64,000 nucleotides of DNA from DATMNR01 sp963702765 (GCA_963702765.1 CAVPEB010000021.1:111131-175130); one strand, 5' to 3'. Positions 17,937 to 26,655 are shown, numbered from the stretch's first letter. Numbers and translations are program-made. Notes: generated by a model not told the origin, from the sequence alone.

Positions 17937-18560
17937 ATGACGATGAATAAATCGACAGATTCTTCGGATAGAAATACTGCACTCTATACCAGTGACGCTG
18001 GAGTACTGGATTTCGGCGTGCTCTACGAGAAATTCAAAAGGCCGGTTCACTCCTATATTTATCGCTTGCTCGGCAGCCATGAAGATGCGGATGATCTCAC
18101 ACAGGAAGTCTTTACCCGCGCGTATGTTTCCTGGAATGATTTATACGATCGGGAGAACCTTTCATCCTGGCTGTACCGCATCGCCACAAATTTGTGTATC
18201 GATCAACTCCGGCGTCGCAAGCGTATCTCCTGGTGGCCGCTCGTGCGACGAAGCAACACGGGCGAGCAATTCAATGGCGATGAGGAAATATCCTATTTGC
18301 CCCCGGATACAGGAGGTATCCCCGAGATTGCCGAGCGGGAACACATCCGGCTCGCGCTCGCCAATATTCCGGCAGACTACGCCATTGTGCTGGTACTAAG
18401 CGCGGCTCAAGGCGTCCCCTATCAAGAAATCGGACAAATCGTCGGCATTTCACCGAATGCGGCAGCCACGCGTATCTCGCGGGCGAAACGGTTGTTTGCA
18501 GAACAATATCAACGTCTGAGTGGAAACGAAGTTGCAAAGAGGAGCCAGAGAGATGAATAG
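17937..18560 (+). CDS. ECF-type RNA polymerase sigma factor
   Basis: About 207 residues. Region 2 is LYEKFKRPVHSYIYRLLG with the core-binding stretch DADDLTQEVFTRAY and the -10 recognition helix following (SSWLYRIATNLCIDQLRRRK). Region 4 is ALANIPADYAIVLVLSAAQG with helix-turn-helix YQEIGQIVGISPNAAATRISRAKR. ATG 17937 (MTMNKSTDSS) fits the family length; the in-frame extension upstream to 17760 has no ribosome site and unlike composition. The stop codon overlaps the start of the anti-sigma gene by 8 nt, which implies translational coupling. Its targets are unknown; the divergent sedolisin is one candidate. Confidence 0.9.
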   Translation: MTMNKSTDSSDRNTALYTSDAGVLDFGVLYEKFKRPVHSYIYRLLGSHEDADDLTQEVFTRAYVSWNDLYDRENLSSWLYRIATNLCIDQLRRRKRISWWPLVRRSNTGEQFNGDEEISYLPPDTGGIPEIAEREHIRLALANIPADYAIVLVLSAAQGVPYQEIGQIVGISPNAAATRISRAKRLFAEQYQRLSGNEVAKRSQRDE

Positions 18561-19527
18561 CACGCATTTGCCTCCGCTCCCAAAAGAAGGAGAATCTGGT
18601 CCCCAGGTGTGCGAGGCCGCGCGTTTATACCTGGCTGTGTTTGATGACTTGACTCCCGAACAGGTCAACCAGCTTTTCAAGCACGTCGATAGCTGTCCGG
18701 CCTGTAGCGAAGCATTCCAGCTCATGAATGATGTAACGCGCAGGGTGCGAGATCTGGGAGCATCTGCTCCATCTCGCCGTGTCGATGCGGCCATTCTGGC
18801 CCTCCAATCGAACCAGCGCGAATTGCGAACCCGTAAGCCAGTGAAACGAGCAGCATTCAGTGGTCGTTCTATCAAAGTTATCAGCCAGGCCGCGGTTGCC
18901 ATTGCAGCGGTCCTGCTCTTCATGTTTTTGACAGCGACACACTTCATTGCATTTGCACCCAGCAAAGCACAAGCATTTGAACTGCCTGCAAATCTGAGCT
19001 GGAGTAATTATGTGCTCTACCATAGCGAAACCATAAACGGGGCGAATGGGATGGTCTACCACGTAGAAAGCTATCATGATCTGGGTTCAAACAATATGCA
19101 TGTTGAGACTATGGCCGATGGTCAGGTGGATGTCGTGGTTGTTGGTGATAATCAGTCCATGCTCGGTATGGATATGATGCATCACGTTGCTCAATGGAAT
19201 GCCGATGCATGGGCAGTTGATGACTCGATCTTCGATCTGGCAGAATTGCGCCATGAATTGCAAACAAAATCAGCGGTCTATCTGGATAAAGAAAGCTTTA
19301 GAGGTCAAGAAGTGTATCGCATTCGCTGCAAAGATGGACTGGTGATGTTACTCGATATGGACTATATGCCAGTCAACGTGTTACAGGGTTCATCTAGCTC
19401 TGATATGGCCAAACCGATGTATGATACGCTCAAGCTCATGCCTGCCTCACAGGTACACGCATCGATGTGGAATATGAGCGTCCCACCCGGTTTCCACATG
19501 GGCACACTCCCTGCAAAACCGAATTGA
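18553..19527 (+). CDS. Zinc-finger anti-sigma factor with extracytoplasmic domain
   Basis: About 324 residues. The cytoplasmic N-terminus has the ZAS zinc motif H-x3-C-x2-C (KHVDSCPACSEAF) preceded by a Cys at VCEAARLYL. One membrane helix follows (residues ~115-140, AVAIAAVLLFMFLTATHFI). The external domain of ~190 residues has LSWSNYVLYHSE and MDYMPVNVLQ; a distant likeness to RseB/LolA-type folds is possible but not shown. ATG 18553 lies inside the end of the sigma gene, with GAGGAG 7 nt upstream. The pair forms a standard sigma/anti-sigma module. The signal is unknown. Confidence 0.82.
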   Translation: MNSTHLPPLPKEGESGPQVCEAARLYLAVFDDLTPEQVNQLFKHVDSCPACSEAFQLMNDVTRRVRDLGASAPSRRVDAAILALQSNQRELRTRKPVKRAAFSGRSIKVISQAAVAIAAVLLFMFLTATHFIAFAPSKAQAFELPANLSWSNYVLYHSETINGANGMVYHVESYHDLGSNNMHVETMADGQVDVVVVGDNQSMLGMDMMHHVAQWNADAWAVDDSIFDLAELRHELQTKSAVYLDKESFRGQEVYRIRCKDGLVMLLDMDYMPVNVLQGSSSSDMAKPMYDTLKLMPASQVHASMWNMSVPPGFHMGTLPAKPN

Positions 19528-19633
19528 CCCCATCCCCATGAACAAGATACAATGTGAAAGTAATTTAAGACTTATTCACATCTACAACAATGTAGGATCA
19601 ATATTGGCTTTTAACGCGTGAAACGGGATATCC

Positions 19634-19680
19634 GTAGGCGCACAATTTATTGGCGCACCGCCGATTTATCGGCCCACGGT
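19634..19680. repeat. Double-hairpin repeat GCCGATTTATCGGCC, intergenic copy
   Basis: GTAGGCGC, then an AATTTATT core flanked by GCGC arms, followed by CGCCGATTTATCGGCC (19659-19674). It aligns along ~46 bp with 5094-5140, including the exact 16-mer. It lies between the anti-sigma and thiolase genes and is framed by GGGATATC at 19625 and GATATCCC at 19691, an outer inverted repeat. Confidence 0.7.
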
Positions 19681-19746
19681 GGCATTCACGATATCCCTCA
19701 TTAGTTTATTAAACTTCATTATCTTGCCTCAAAGGAGCTTACACGT

Positions 19747-20928
19747 ATGTCCGAAAATACGCCAGTGATTGTTGGCGCAGCACGCACGCCAACCGGTAAA
19801 TTTCTGAGCAATCTTGCCAGTTTCACCGCGCCACAGCTTGGTGCGATAGCTATAAAAGAAGCGGTGCGTCGTTCGGGCATCTCACCAGACGCCATTGATG
19901 AAGTCATCATGGGGAATGTCGTTTCTGCTGGCATTGGCCAGGCTCCAGCCCGCCAGGCCGCTATTTATGCCGAACTTCCAGACGATATTCCTGCTTTTAC
20001 CGTCAATAAAGTGTGCGGATCAGGACTGAAAGCCGTTATGCTCGCTGCGCAGGCTATTCGCCTTGGAGATGCGCAGGCATACGTAGCAGGTGGAATGGAG
20101 AGTATGAGCAACGCGCCGTACCTGTTAACGAAAGCTCGCATCGGCTACCGCATGGGTGATGGTACACTTGTCGACGCTGTTGTGAATGATGGCTTATGGT
20201 GCGCCTTTGAAAACATTCACATGGGCAATGAAGCCGAGATAATAGCAGAAAAGTTTGGCGTTACCCGCGACGAACAAGATCAATACTCGTTCCTCAGCCA
20301 GCAGAAAGCTGCCGCCGCTACTGCTGCCGGGCGCTTCAAAGATGAAATCGTGCCAATCGAAGTCAAACAGAAGAAGGGTGTTGTCGTAGTTGACACTGAT
20401 GAACCTATTCGCAGTGATACCTCGATGGAGACCCTTGCAAAGCTGATGCCTGTATTTCAGCAAGGTGGCACGGTTACTGCCGGGAATGCCCCAGGTTTGA
20501 GTGATGGAGCATCAGCTACTGTAGTTGTAGATCAGACTTTTGCGAATGCGCATGGTATGGATGTGCTGGCTCGCATTACAGGCTATGCCTCGGCAGCCAT
20601 TACTCCCCGTTTCATCTTTGGAGCGCCTACTCGTGCCGTCAATCGTCTCCTGGAACGCACTGGCCTCAAGATCGGTGATTTCGATCTGATCGAAGTGAAC
20701 GAAGCTTTTGCTGCTCAAACCCTGGCAAATGGCAAGGAACTCGATTGGGATTGGTCTCGTGTCAATGTCAATGGCGGAGCAATTGCACTCGGTCACCCTA
20801 TTGGCTCAAGCGGTTCGCGTGTCTTGACCACTTTGATCTACGAGTTGCGCCGCCGGGGGGGAGGGAGAGGTCTTGCCACGCTTTGCCTGGGTGGTGGTGG
20901 GGCTGTGGCTATGTCGGTCGAGGTATAA
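19747..20928 (+). CDS. Acetyl-CoA acetyltransferase (thiolase)
   Basis: 393 residues, full length for the family. It condenses two acetyl-CoA or cleaves 3-ketoacyl-CoA. The acylated Cys is in VNKVCGSGLKAV, the His in NGGAIALGHPIGSSGSR, and the second Cys in LATLCLGGGGAVAMS. The N-terminus VIVGAARTPTGKFLSNL is typical of the short-chain degradative/biosynthetic thiolases (AtoB/PhaA group). CAAAGGAGC lies before ATG 19747. The acyl-CoA mutase gene follows 202 nt downstream on the same strand, so a role in branched or short-chain acyl-CoA turnover is likely. Confidence 0.95.
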   Translation: MSENTPVIVGAARTPTGKFLSNLASFTAPQLGAIAIKEAVRRSGISPDAIDEVIMGNVVSAGIGQAPARQAAIYAELPDDIPAFTVNKVCGSGLKAVMLAAQAIRLGDAQAYVAGGMESMSNAPYLLTKARIGYRMGDGTLVDAVVNDGLWCAFENIHMGNEAEIIAEKFGVTRDEQDQYSFLSQQKAAAATAAGRFKDEIVPIEVKQKKGVVVVDTDEPIRSDTSMETLAKLMPVFQQGGTVTAGNAPGLSDGASATVVVDQTFANAHGMDVLARITGYASAAITPRFIFGAPTRAVNRLLERTGLKIGDFDLIEVNEAFAAQTLANGKELDWDWSRVNVNGGAIALGHPIGSSGSRVLTTLIYELRRRGGGRGLATLCLGGGGAVAMSVEV

Positions 20929-20984
20929 TTTAGCCCTCTTTTCAATATGGTACAATACTCCATAAGCAATTGATTTCGTATATA

Positions 20985-21012
20985 GTAGGGGCGGGGCTTG
21001 CCCCCGCCCTCG
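20985..21012. repeat. Short GC-rich palindrome of the GTAGGGGCG family
   Basis: GTAGGGGCGGGG-CTTG-CCCCCGCCC forms a strong hairpin between the thiolase and mutase genes. It shares the GTAGGGGCG...CGCCC outline with the repeat inside the rsmE gene (25708-25733) and with the ends of the long palindromic repeats. It could act as a terminator or REP-type element; no T-run follows. Confidence 0.6.
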
Positions 21013-21130
21013 TCTTTGAATACGCATTTGCCTGATTTGAATATACTTGTATCTCGTCTTTTAACAATCCAATGTAGAACACTTATCCATTTGACTCTAC
21101 TCATACCTCAACGGGGAGGATCTCTTAACC

Positions 21131-22864
21131 ATGCTCGAGCAAAAATCACCGGAATCAGATCAACGATCGGTTGTTGAACAAGGTAGCTTATTCGACAAAG
21201 CGGAGTTGGCACGTTTGAAACAACAGCGGGCGCATTGGGAAGATACCACGGTGCAGCAGTCGCAGAAGCGCATGCCGGAACGTGATAATTTGATCACCAC
21301 ATCGGGTGTTCCGATTGATCGCGTGTATACACCGCAGGATAATGAAAATCTCGACTACACGCGGGATCTTGGCCTCCCTGGAGAGTATCCGTATACTCGT
21401 GGTGTGCAGCCAACTATGTACCGTGCCAAGCCCTGGACGATGCGCATGTTTGCAGGTTTCGGTACCGCAGAAGATACCAACGCCCGTTTTAAATATCTCC
21501 TCACACAGGGACAGACTGGCCTGTCAACTGCTTTCGATATGCCTACTCTCTATGGCTATGATACCGATCATCCACTTGCGTCTGGCGAATTTGGCAAATG
21601 CGGCGTCGCCATCTCTTCCCTGGCCGACATGGAAATCCTCTTCGATGGATTACCCCTCGACAAAATAACGACTTCTATGACGATCAACAGCCCGGCTTCA
21701 GTCATCTGGGCCATGTATATCGTCAACGCCGAGAAGCGTGGCTTTCCCATGGAAATGTTGGGTGGCACGCTGCAAAACGATATCCTTAAGGAATACAGCG
21801 CGCAGAAAGAATTTCTCTTTCCACCAGAGCCATCCATGCGCCTGGTGACGGACACAATCGAATTTGGCACGCGTTATATGCCGCGCTGGAATACGATTAG
21901 CATAAGCGGGTACCATATACGCGAGGCAGGGGCAACCGCTGTCCAGGAACTGGCTTTCACTATCGCCGATGGCCTTGCATACGTCGATGCTGCTCTCAAG
22001 CGTGGTCTGAATATTGATGAATTCGCGCCGCGTCTCTCTTTCTTCTTCGATATACATAATGACTTCTTCGAAGAAATTGCAAAATTCCGCGCTGGCCGGC
22101 GCCTGTGGGCCAAACTGATGCGCGAGCGCTACGGTGCAAAGGACCAACGTTCATGGCTCATGCGTTGTCATGCTCAAACAGCAGGCGTCTCGTTGACTGC
22201 CCAGCAACCCGATAACAATATTATCCGTACAGCCATTCAAGCTCTGGCCGCTGTTCTGGGTGGCACGAATTCCCTGCATACCAATTCCATGGACGAAGCC
22301 CTGGCTTTGCCGACTGAAAAGGCTGTATTGATCGCTTTGCGCACGCAGCAAATTATTGCCAGCGAGAGTGGCGTCGTAAACACGGTTGATCCACTGGGTG
22401 GCTCCTACTTTGTCGAGCGTCTTACCGACGAAACTGAACGCGCAACGATGGATTACTTGAATCGTATCGATGCGCTGGGCGGCGTGCTGGCTTGCATCCA
22501 GAATGGCTTCTTCCAGCGCGAGATCGCTGAGTCAGCCTATCGCTTCCAACAGGAGGTTGACCAGCACGAACGAACGATCGTTGGCGTAAACGACTATGTT
22601 GTAGAGGAAGAGATCAAAGTTCCGACACTGTACATTGATCGGGTGGGTGAGCAGGCGCATCTTGAACGCCTTAACCGCGTGCGCCGTGAACGAGATAACA
22701 TAGCCGTTAAACGCTCATTGGAGAACTTGCATCGGGTAGCCGAGGGAACAGAGAATACCATGCCTGCTATCATCGAAGCCGTCAAATCCTACGCTACGCT
22801 TGGTGAAATCATGGACGTCTTCCGCACTGTCTTTGGCGAATATATGGAACCCGCCGTGTTTTAA
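21131..22864 (+). CDS. Acyl-CoA mutase large subunit, isobutyryl-CoA mutase-like
   Basis: 577 residues: the catalytic TIM-barrel subunit of a B12-dependent acyl-CoA mutase, without a cobalamin-binding domain. The barrel is clear (YTRGVQPTMYR, SISGYHIREAGATAVQE, PRLSFFFDIHNDFFEE, AVLGGTNSLHTNSMDEAL). The two substrate-selecting positions read Phe in MRMFAGFGTA and Gln in KEYSAQKEFLF. In the known enzymes isobutyryl-CoA mutase has Phe and Gln here (F80, Q198 of IcmA), and methylmalonyl-CoA mutase has Tyr and Arg. The C-terminus (FGEYMEPAVF) also resembles IcmA. GGGGAGGA precedes ATG 21131. A small B12-binding partner is not in the window. Product databases will probably call it methylmalonyl-CoA mutase family. 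Confidence 0.9.
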   Translation: MLEQKSPESDQRSVVEQGSLFDKAELARLKQQRAHWEDTTVQQSQKRMPERDNLITTSGVPIDRVYTPQDNENLDYTRDLGLPGEYPYTRGVQPTMYRAKPWTMRMFAGFGTAEDTNARFKYLLTQGQTGLSTAFDMPTLYGYDTDHPLASGEFGKCGVAISSLADMEILFDGLPLDKITTSMTINSPASVIWAMYIVNAEKRGFPMEMLGGTLQNDILKEYSAQKEFLFPPEPSMRLVTDTIEFGTRYMPRWNTISISGYHIREAGATAVQELAFTIADGLAYVDAALKRGLNIDEFAPRLSFFFDIHNDFFEEIAKFRAGRRLWAKLMRERYGAKDQRSWLMRCHAQTAGVSLTAQQPDNNIIRTAIQALAAVLGGTNSLHTNSMDEALALPTEKAVLIALRTQQIIASESGVVNTVDPLGGSYFVERLTDETERATMDYLNRIDALGGVLACIQNGFFQREIAESAYRFQQEVDQHERTIVGVNDYVVEEEIKVPTLYIDRVGEQAHLERLNRVRRERDNIAVKRSLENLHRVAEGTENTMPAIIEAVKSYATLGEIMDVFRTVFGEYMEPAVF

Positions 22865-22876
22865 AAAGGAGCAATT

Positions 22877-23753
22877 GTGCCCGAAACCCATATACAAGGC
22901 CTCGTCAAGAAACAAACCTTGACCGAGGCCGAAGCAACATCTATAGAACAACTCATAACAACGTGCAACAACTACGAAGGGCTGCACATGCGAATTGACA
23001 CGGGTGCCTTACACCAAAGGCCAGGTGGCGAAGCAAACGACTTCCTCTACTATGAAGATGGAATGCTTGTTGGTTATCTCTTTGTCGAAGGTTGGGGCAG
23101 TAGAGACCGAGAATTAGTGGGCATGGTCCATCCAGACTATCGTCGCAGAGGTATATTTCGTGGCTTGCTGGCAGAGGCACAGCAAGAATGCAGGCAAAGA
23201 GCTATACAAAAACTGATCCTTGTCTGCGAACATGCGTCTCAATCGGGACTGGCTTTCGTACATGCCATTCAAGCCCGGTATGAATATTCTGAACACGAGA
23301 TGGTTCTGGGAACCTTTCGAGAACGTCGGAAGGCCCATAAAGGGTTAGATATCCGGCAAGCTACCAGGCAAGATCTGGATGCAATCATTTCCATCCTGGC
23401 TACCGATTTGGGTAATGTGGAGTCTATCAAAGAGTGGGTTACGAAATTATTTGATGACCCCTCAAGCCGCTTTTACATAGCAACACTTGACGAGAAGCCT
23501 CTTGGGTGTCTTCGCTTGGATTTTATGAGCGACCAGATTGGAATTTACGCGTTTGAAGTTCGACTGGGTTATAGAGGGCTTGGCTATGGGAGACAGATGT
23601 TGGAAGAAGCTATTCGCACCATACGCTCCGAAAGTCAGAATACGTATTATGCTCGATGTAGAAACGGATAATACGAACGCCATTGGTCTTTATCTTTCCT
23701 GTGGCTTTGAAATCAAAACCACCTACGATTACTACGAATTGAAAATTTCATAG
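22877..23753 (+). pseudogene. GNAT-family N-acetyltransferase, frameshifted
   Basis: An acetyltransferase with two GNAT-like halves. The C-terminal half has the acetyl-CoA loop in LGYRGLGYGRQMLEEAI; after IRSES the frame shifts by one near 23630, in GAAAGTC, and the last helix and strand (IMLDVETDNTNAIGLYLSCGFEI) are found in the other frame ending at 23753. Translation without the shift ends at 23671 with an aberrant tail (YYARCRNG) and lacks the conserved N-A-I-x-L-Y segment. The start is GTG 22877 with AAAAAGGAGCAATT upstream. It lies 12 nt after the mutase and 13 nt before prmA, so an operon is likely. The substrate is unknown. Confidence 0.72.
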
Positions 23754-23766
23754 AGAGAATCAAAAT

Positions 23767-24681
23767 ATGCATTGGCTAGAGCTAACGGTGCAAACGCACC
23801 CCGAGGCAGTAGAATCCGTCAGCGAATTGTTAAATCGCTACACAACGGGCGGGGTTGCAATTGAGGAACCAATTGAACTCATTGATGAAGGTCAAGAGTA
23901 TCGCGTTTTGAGCGGACAACCTGTCAAAGTGCATGCCTATGTGCCTATCGATGGCAAAGAGGAGGCAGCACGCCAGCAAGTGGCGGAAGGTTTATGGCAT
24001 CTATCCAGTCTAGGCCCTCAATTTGTTGGTGACTTGCAAACCCGTGTCGTCCATGAAGAGGACTGGGCCAATGCCTGGAAGGACTACTACCACGTCACAC
24101 ATATCGGCCAGCGTCTTGTCATTCGCCCATCGTGGCGCGAATATATACCTAAGAATGATGAAGTGGTTTTAGAGTTAGACCCTGGCATGGCCTTTGGCAC
24201 GGGACTGCATCCAACAACGCGCATGTGCCTTGAGCAGGTCGAACAACGCGTGAGACCCAATATGCGTGTGCTCGATGTTGGCACTGGCTCTGGTATCCTT
24301 GCCCTGGCAGCAGCAAAGCTGGGAGCTGCCAGTGTGTACTGCATAGATAACAGCAGCGTAGCAGTAGAGAGCGCACTTGCCAATACTGAAATGAATCACA
24401 TGAGCGATCGTGTGAACGTTGTCTTAGGGGTACTTGATGAAGACGAGGCGACTCGCTTAGCTGGTCAATATGATCTTGTGCTTGCAAATATTATTGCCCG
24501 TGTCATTGGTTCTATCGCTTCCAATCTCGCCCAGGTTCTGGCTCCAGGAGGTATCCTGATTACCAGCGGCATTATAGAAGATCGCCGTCACGAAGCCGAA
24601 CAGCCTCTCCTGGCCACTGGCTTGAAACTTATCGACCAGGTAATGATCGACGACTGGGTTACTCTCATACTGCAAAAATAA
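23767..24681 (+). CDS. prmA: Ribosomal protein L11 methyltransferase
   Basis: 304 residues, full length. It methylates lysines and the N-terminus of ribosomal protein L11 using S-adenosylmethionine. The N-terminal substrate domain (MHWLELTVQTHPEAVESVSELL) is followed by the PrmA signature LDPGMAFGTGLHPTTRMCLE and the SAM motif LDVGTGSGILALAAAKLGA, then LVLANIIARVI corresponding to the N-x-x-x-x active-site motif and LAPGGILITSGII. AGAGAGAATCAAAAT precedes ATG 23767. It is the last gene before a 446-bp non-coding stretch. Confidence 0.95.
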   Translation: MHWLELTVQTHPEAVESVSELLNRYTTGGVAIEEPIELIDEGQEYRVLSGQPVKVHAYVPIDGKEEAARQQVAEGLWHLSSLGPQFVGDLQTRVVHEEDWANAWKDYYHVTHIGQRLVIRPSWREYIPKNDEVVLELDPGMAFGTGLHPTTRMCLEQVEQRVRPNMRVLDVGTGSGILALAAAKLGAASVYCIDNSSVAVESALANTEMNHMSDRVNVVLGVLDEDEATRLAGQYDLVLANIIARVIGSIASNLAQVLAPGGILITSGIIEDRRHEAEQPLLATGLKLIDQVMIDDWVTLILQK

Positions 24682-24727
24682 GAGAGAGGAGTAAAGGCTA
24701 CTCTGATGAATGGTTGTGCATCGCCAT

Positions 24728-24942
24728 CACGCAAAGATCTCATTCTGTAGGGGCGAGGGGGGTGAGGAGTGGCTGGTTGGGCCTTTATGGTCGCCCATTG
24801 TGGAGTCGCTTGAAGATGTCTGGCTCATCGAGTGAATGGGCAGTATCTCTCCACCCACGTGCGACCATAAAGGCCCACTCATTCCACGTCCGACCACTCT
24901 CGCCCCAACGTGAGATCCTCGCTTGGGGCTCAGGATGAAGCC
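24728..24942. repeat. Long imperfect palindromic repeat, copy 3
   Basis: About 215 bp with the left half TCTGTAGGGGCGAGG...GGTTGGGCCTTTATGGTCGCCCA and right half GCGACCATAAAGGCCCA...CGACCACTCTCGCCCCAACG. It is more diverged from copies 1 and 2 than they are from each other. It fills most of the gene-free stretch 24682-25128; the remaining part holds the 9-bp direct repeats at 25004-25048. Confidence 0.75.
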
Positions 24943-25003
24943 TAAAGGGAACTCTTTGCGGCCACATTTGGATAGATTGTTGTCGAATTCACGAAAAACA
25001 TCT

Positions 25004-25048
25004 GATACAAGTGATACAAACGCAACAAGTGATACAAGTGCGACAAAC
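25004..25048 (+). repeat. Five tandem 9-bp units upstream of rsmE
   Basis: Consecutive 9-mers GATACAAGT, GATACAAAC, GCAACAAGT, GATACAAGT, GCGACAAAC. The phase is exact over 45 nt and ends about 80 nt before ATG 25129. Regularly spaced 9-bp direct repeats can be protein binding sites, but a simple slippage origin is equally possible. Confidence 0.6.
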
Positions 25049-25128
25049 TTTGTAAGCTAAAATTGATGGTCATGGAAACGCCAGATATACATATTCATCA
25101 GAATACTGATTGTGGCCTCTAATAAAAC

Positions 25129-25935
25129 ATGCACCGTTTCTTCGTTCCCCCCGAACTGATAAAAATAACCAGTATCGAAGTTCCGCTTCCAAAGGAGCTT
25201 GCGCACCAGGTTCGGGATGTCATTCGACTGGATATAGGCGAACAACTTCTCCTGCTTGATAACAGTGGTGATGAAGTCTTAGCAACAGTTGCCAGAATCA
25301 ATAAAGCCAGTGTTGAAGTCTATCTGCTCGAACGACGACCAGGTAAAAGAGAACCTGCCGTTCGTATAATTCTGTGCCAGGGAATGCTCAAATCCACGCG
25401 TTTCGAATGGATTCTCGAAAAAGGCACCGAACTTGGTGTTTCAGTGTTCTCCCCCATAATCTGCCGTCGCTCAATGGCAGGCCTGGAGGGCACAGGTTCT
25501 TCCAAAATCCAGCGCTGGCAGCGAATCATTCAGGAATCGGCAGAGCAATCTGGTCGCTCGCGACTCCCAGAACTCTTACCAATTCGTTCGCTTGTGGATG
25601 CTCTCAGTGACATCTCGCAGGACACCCTTGCAATCATGCCATGGGAAGAAGAACATTCTCTCACGCTCCATGATGCATTGAACTCTACTAACCGCTCTGC
25701 TGAAAATGTAGGGGCGACCCTTGCGGTCGCCCTATCATCCCAATGGCTCAACACAATCGCGCAGTCTACCCAAACGCCTCCCACAATCGTCCTCTTCATC
25801 GGCCCCGAAGGTGGCTTGATGGCCGAAGAGGTTGCTCTTGCTCAAAGACATGGTGTGCAGATTGTGACCCTTGGCGATCGAATCTTACGAGCGGAGACTG
25901 CGGCAATCGCAACAGTGGCCAATGTTCATGTATGA
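25129..25935 (+). CDS. rsmE: 16S rRNA m3U1498 methyltransferase
   Basis: 268 residues. Methylates N3 of U1498 in 16S rRNA in the 30S subunit; SPOUT fold with an N-terminal PUA-like domain. Family features: MHRFFVPPE at the start, GMLKSTRFEWILEKGTELGV, ERRQI-type counterpart SPIICRRSMAG, RWQRIIQESAEQSGRSRLPEL, and the knot motif VLFIGPEGGLMAEEV followed by LGDRILRAETAAIATVA. Residues ~193-203 are encoded by a GTAGGGGCG palindrome that inserts NVGATLAVALSS in a loop before the knot. That part is not conserved in the family and is in frame. The tail after ANVHV is short. The dienelactone hydrolase gene converges with it 21 nt downstream. Confidence 0.93.
   Translation: MHRFFVPPELIKITSIEVPLPKELAHQVRDVIRLDIGEQLLLLDNSGDEVLATVARINKASVEVYLLERRPGKREPAVRIILCQGMLKSTRFEWILEKGTELGVSVFSPIICRRSMAGLEGTGSSKIQRWQRIIQESAEQSGRSRLPELLPIRSLVDALSDISQDTLAIMPWEEEHSLTLHDALNSTNRSAENVGATLAVALSSQWLNTIAQSTQTPPTIVLFIGPEGGLMAEEVALAQRHGVQIVTLGDRILRAETAAIATVANVHV
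25708..25733. repeat. Short palindrome inserted in frame in rsmE
   Basis: GTAGGGGCGACCC-TTG-CGGTCGCCCT, a near-perfect hairpin with the same outline as 20985-21012 and the same GTAGGGGCGA start as the long palindromic repeats. It lies wholly within the rsmE reading frame and adds about nine residues. Confidence 0.7.
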
Positions 25936-25956
25936 ATGTGAGCGGAAGAGGTAATG

Positions 25957-26655
25957 CTATGCTTCTGCCTTTACCCCTAGATGCTCCCCAAAGAATGCAA
26001 GCACCCTTTCCCATGAATTCTGTGCTGCCGATTCATTATAGCTTCTGCCCGTATCATTGAAGAATGAGTGCTTTGCACCAGGATATATTTTTATTTCGTG
26101 TGGCACTTGATAACGTTCCAACTCGACATCCAGTTTCTGTCCATGTGTTGTCGTAAAATCGCTACCAGGATATGATCCAACAACAGGACAAAGACGGTTC
26201 ACAGCCTCCAGTGGTCGGGGATTCATCCCATAATATGGCGCAATCGCTTTTAGCCTATCGTCCGTGCACGCCCAGGCAATCACGAAACTTCCACCCATAC
26301 AATACCCGACTGCTCCCAATCTAGAGTCATCAACTCCAGCTTGCTCGGAAAGAAAAGTCAGCGATGCTTTAAGATCATTGATGGCGTCATTCTGAAGCGA
26401 ACTGCGTAACATATATCCCATAAAACGAAACATACAGATCGCACGATTACGTCCGGCAAACAAGTCCACTGCTAGCGCGATATATCCTTGATCAGCAAAG
26501 CGGCGTGTAATATCTTTTATATTCTCATTGAGGCCATATGCCTCGTGTATGACTACGATTGCAGGAAATGGCCCTTCTCCTTCAGGTCGAGCCAGGTATC
26601 CCTCGAGTTGGCGGTTTTCGGACTGATACGTAGTCATTTGCGTTACTGGTTCCAT
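25957..26655 (-). CDS. Dienelactone hydrolase family protein
   Basis: About 232 residues, an alpha/beta hydrolase. The nucleophile elbow is GYCMGGSF with Cys as nucleophile, as in dienelactone hydrolase; the Asp is in GSYPGSDFTT and the His in YPGAKHSFFND. The N-terminus has IVVIHEAYGLNENIKD, which carries the family Glu. ATG 26655 (MEPVTQM) is preferred because AGGAG is 9 nt upstream; ATG 26661 would have only 3 nt. The substrate cannot be told from sequence; many such proteins are carboxymethylenebutenolidases in name only. The gene converges on rsmE. Confidence 0.9.
   Translation of the reverse strand: MEPVTQMTTYQSENRQLEGYLARPEGEGPFPAIVVIHEAYGLNENIKDITRRFADQGYIALAVDLFAGRNRAICMFRFMGYMLRSSLQNDAINDLKASLTFLSEQAGVDDSRLGAVGYCMGGSFVIAWACTDDRLKAIAPYYGMNPRPLEAVNRLCPVVGSYPGSDFTTTHGQKLDVELERYQVPHEIKIYPGAKHSFFNDTGRSYNESAAQNSWERVLAFFGEHLGVKAEA

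Noticed and set aside
19528..21130. Cobalamin riboswitch before the acyl-CoA mutases
   Set aside because: No B12-box-like conserved core was recognised upstream of either mutase; only palindromic repeats are seen.
25004..25048. CRISPR array or plasmid origin made of the 9-bp units
   Set aside because: Units are contiguous without spacers, and no replication or cas gene is near.
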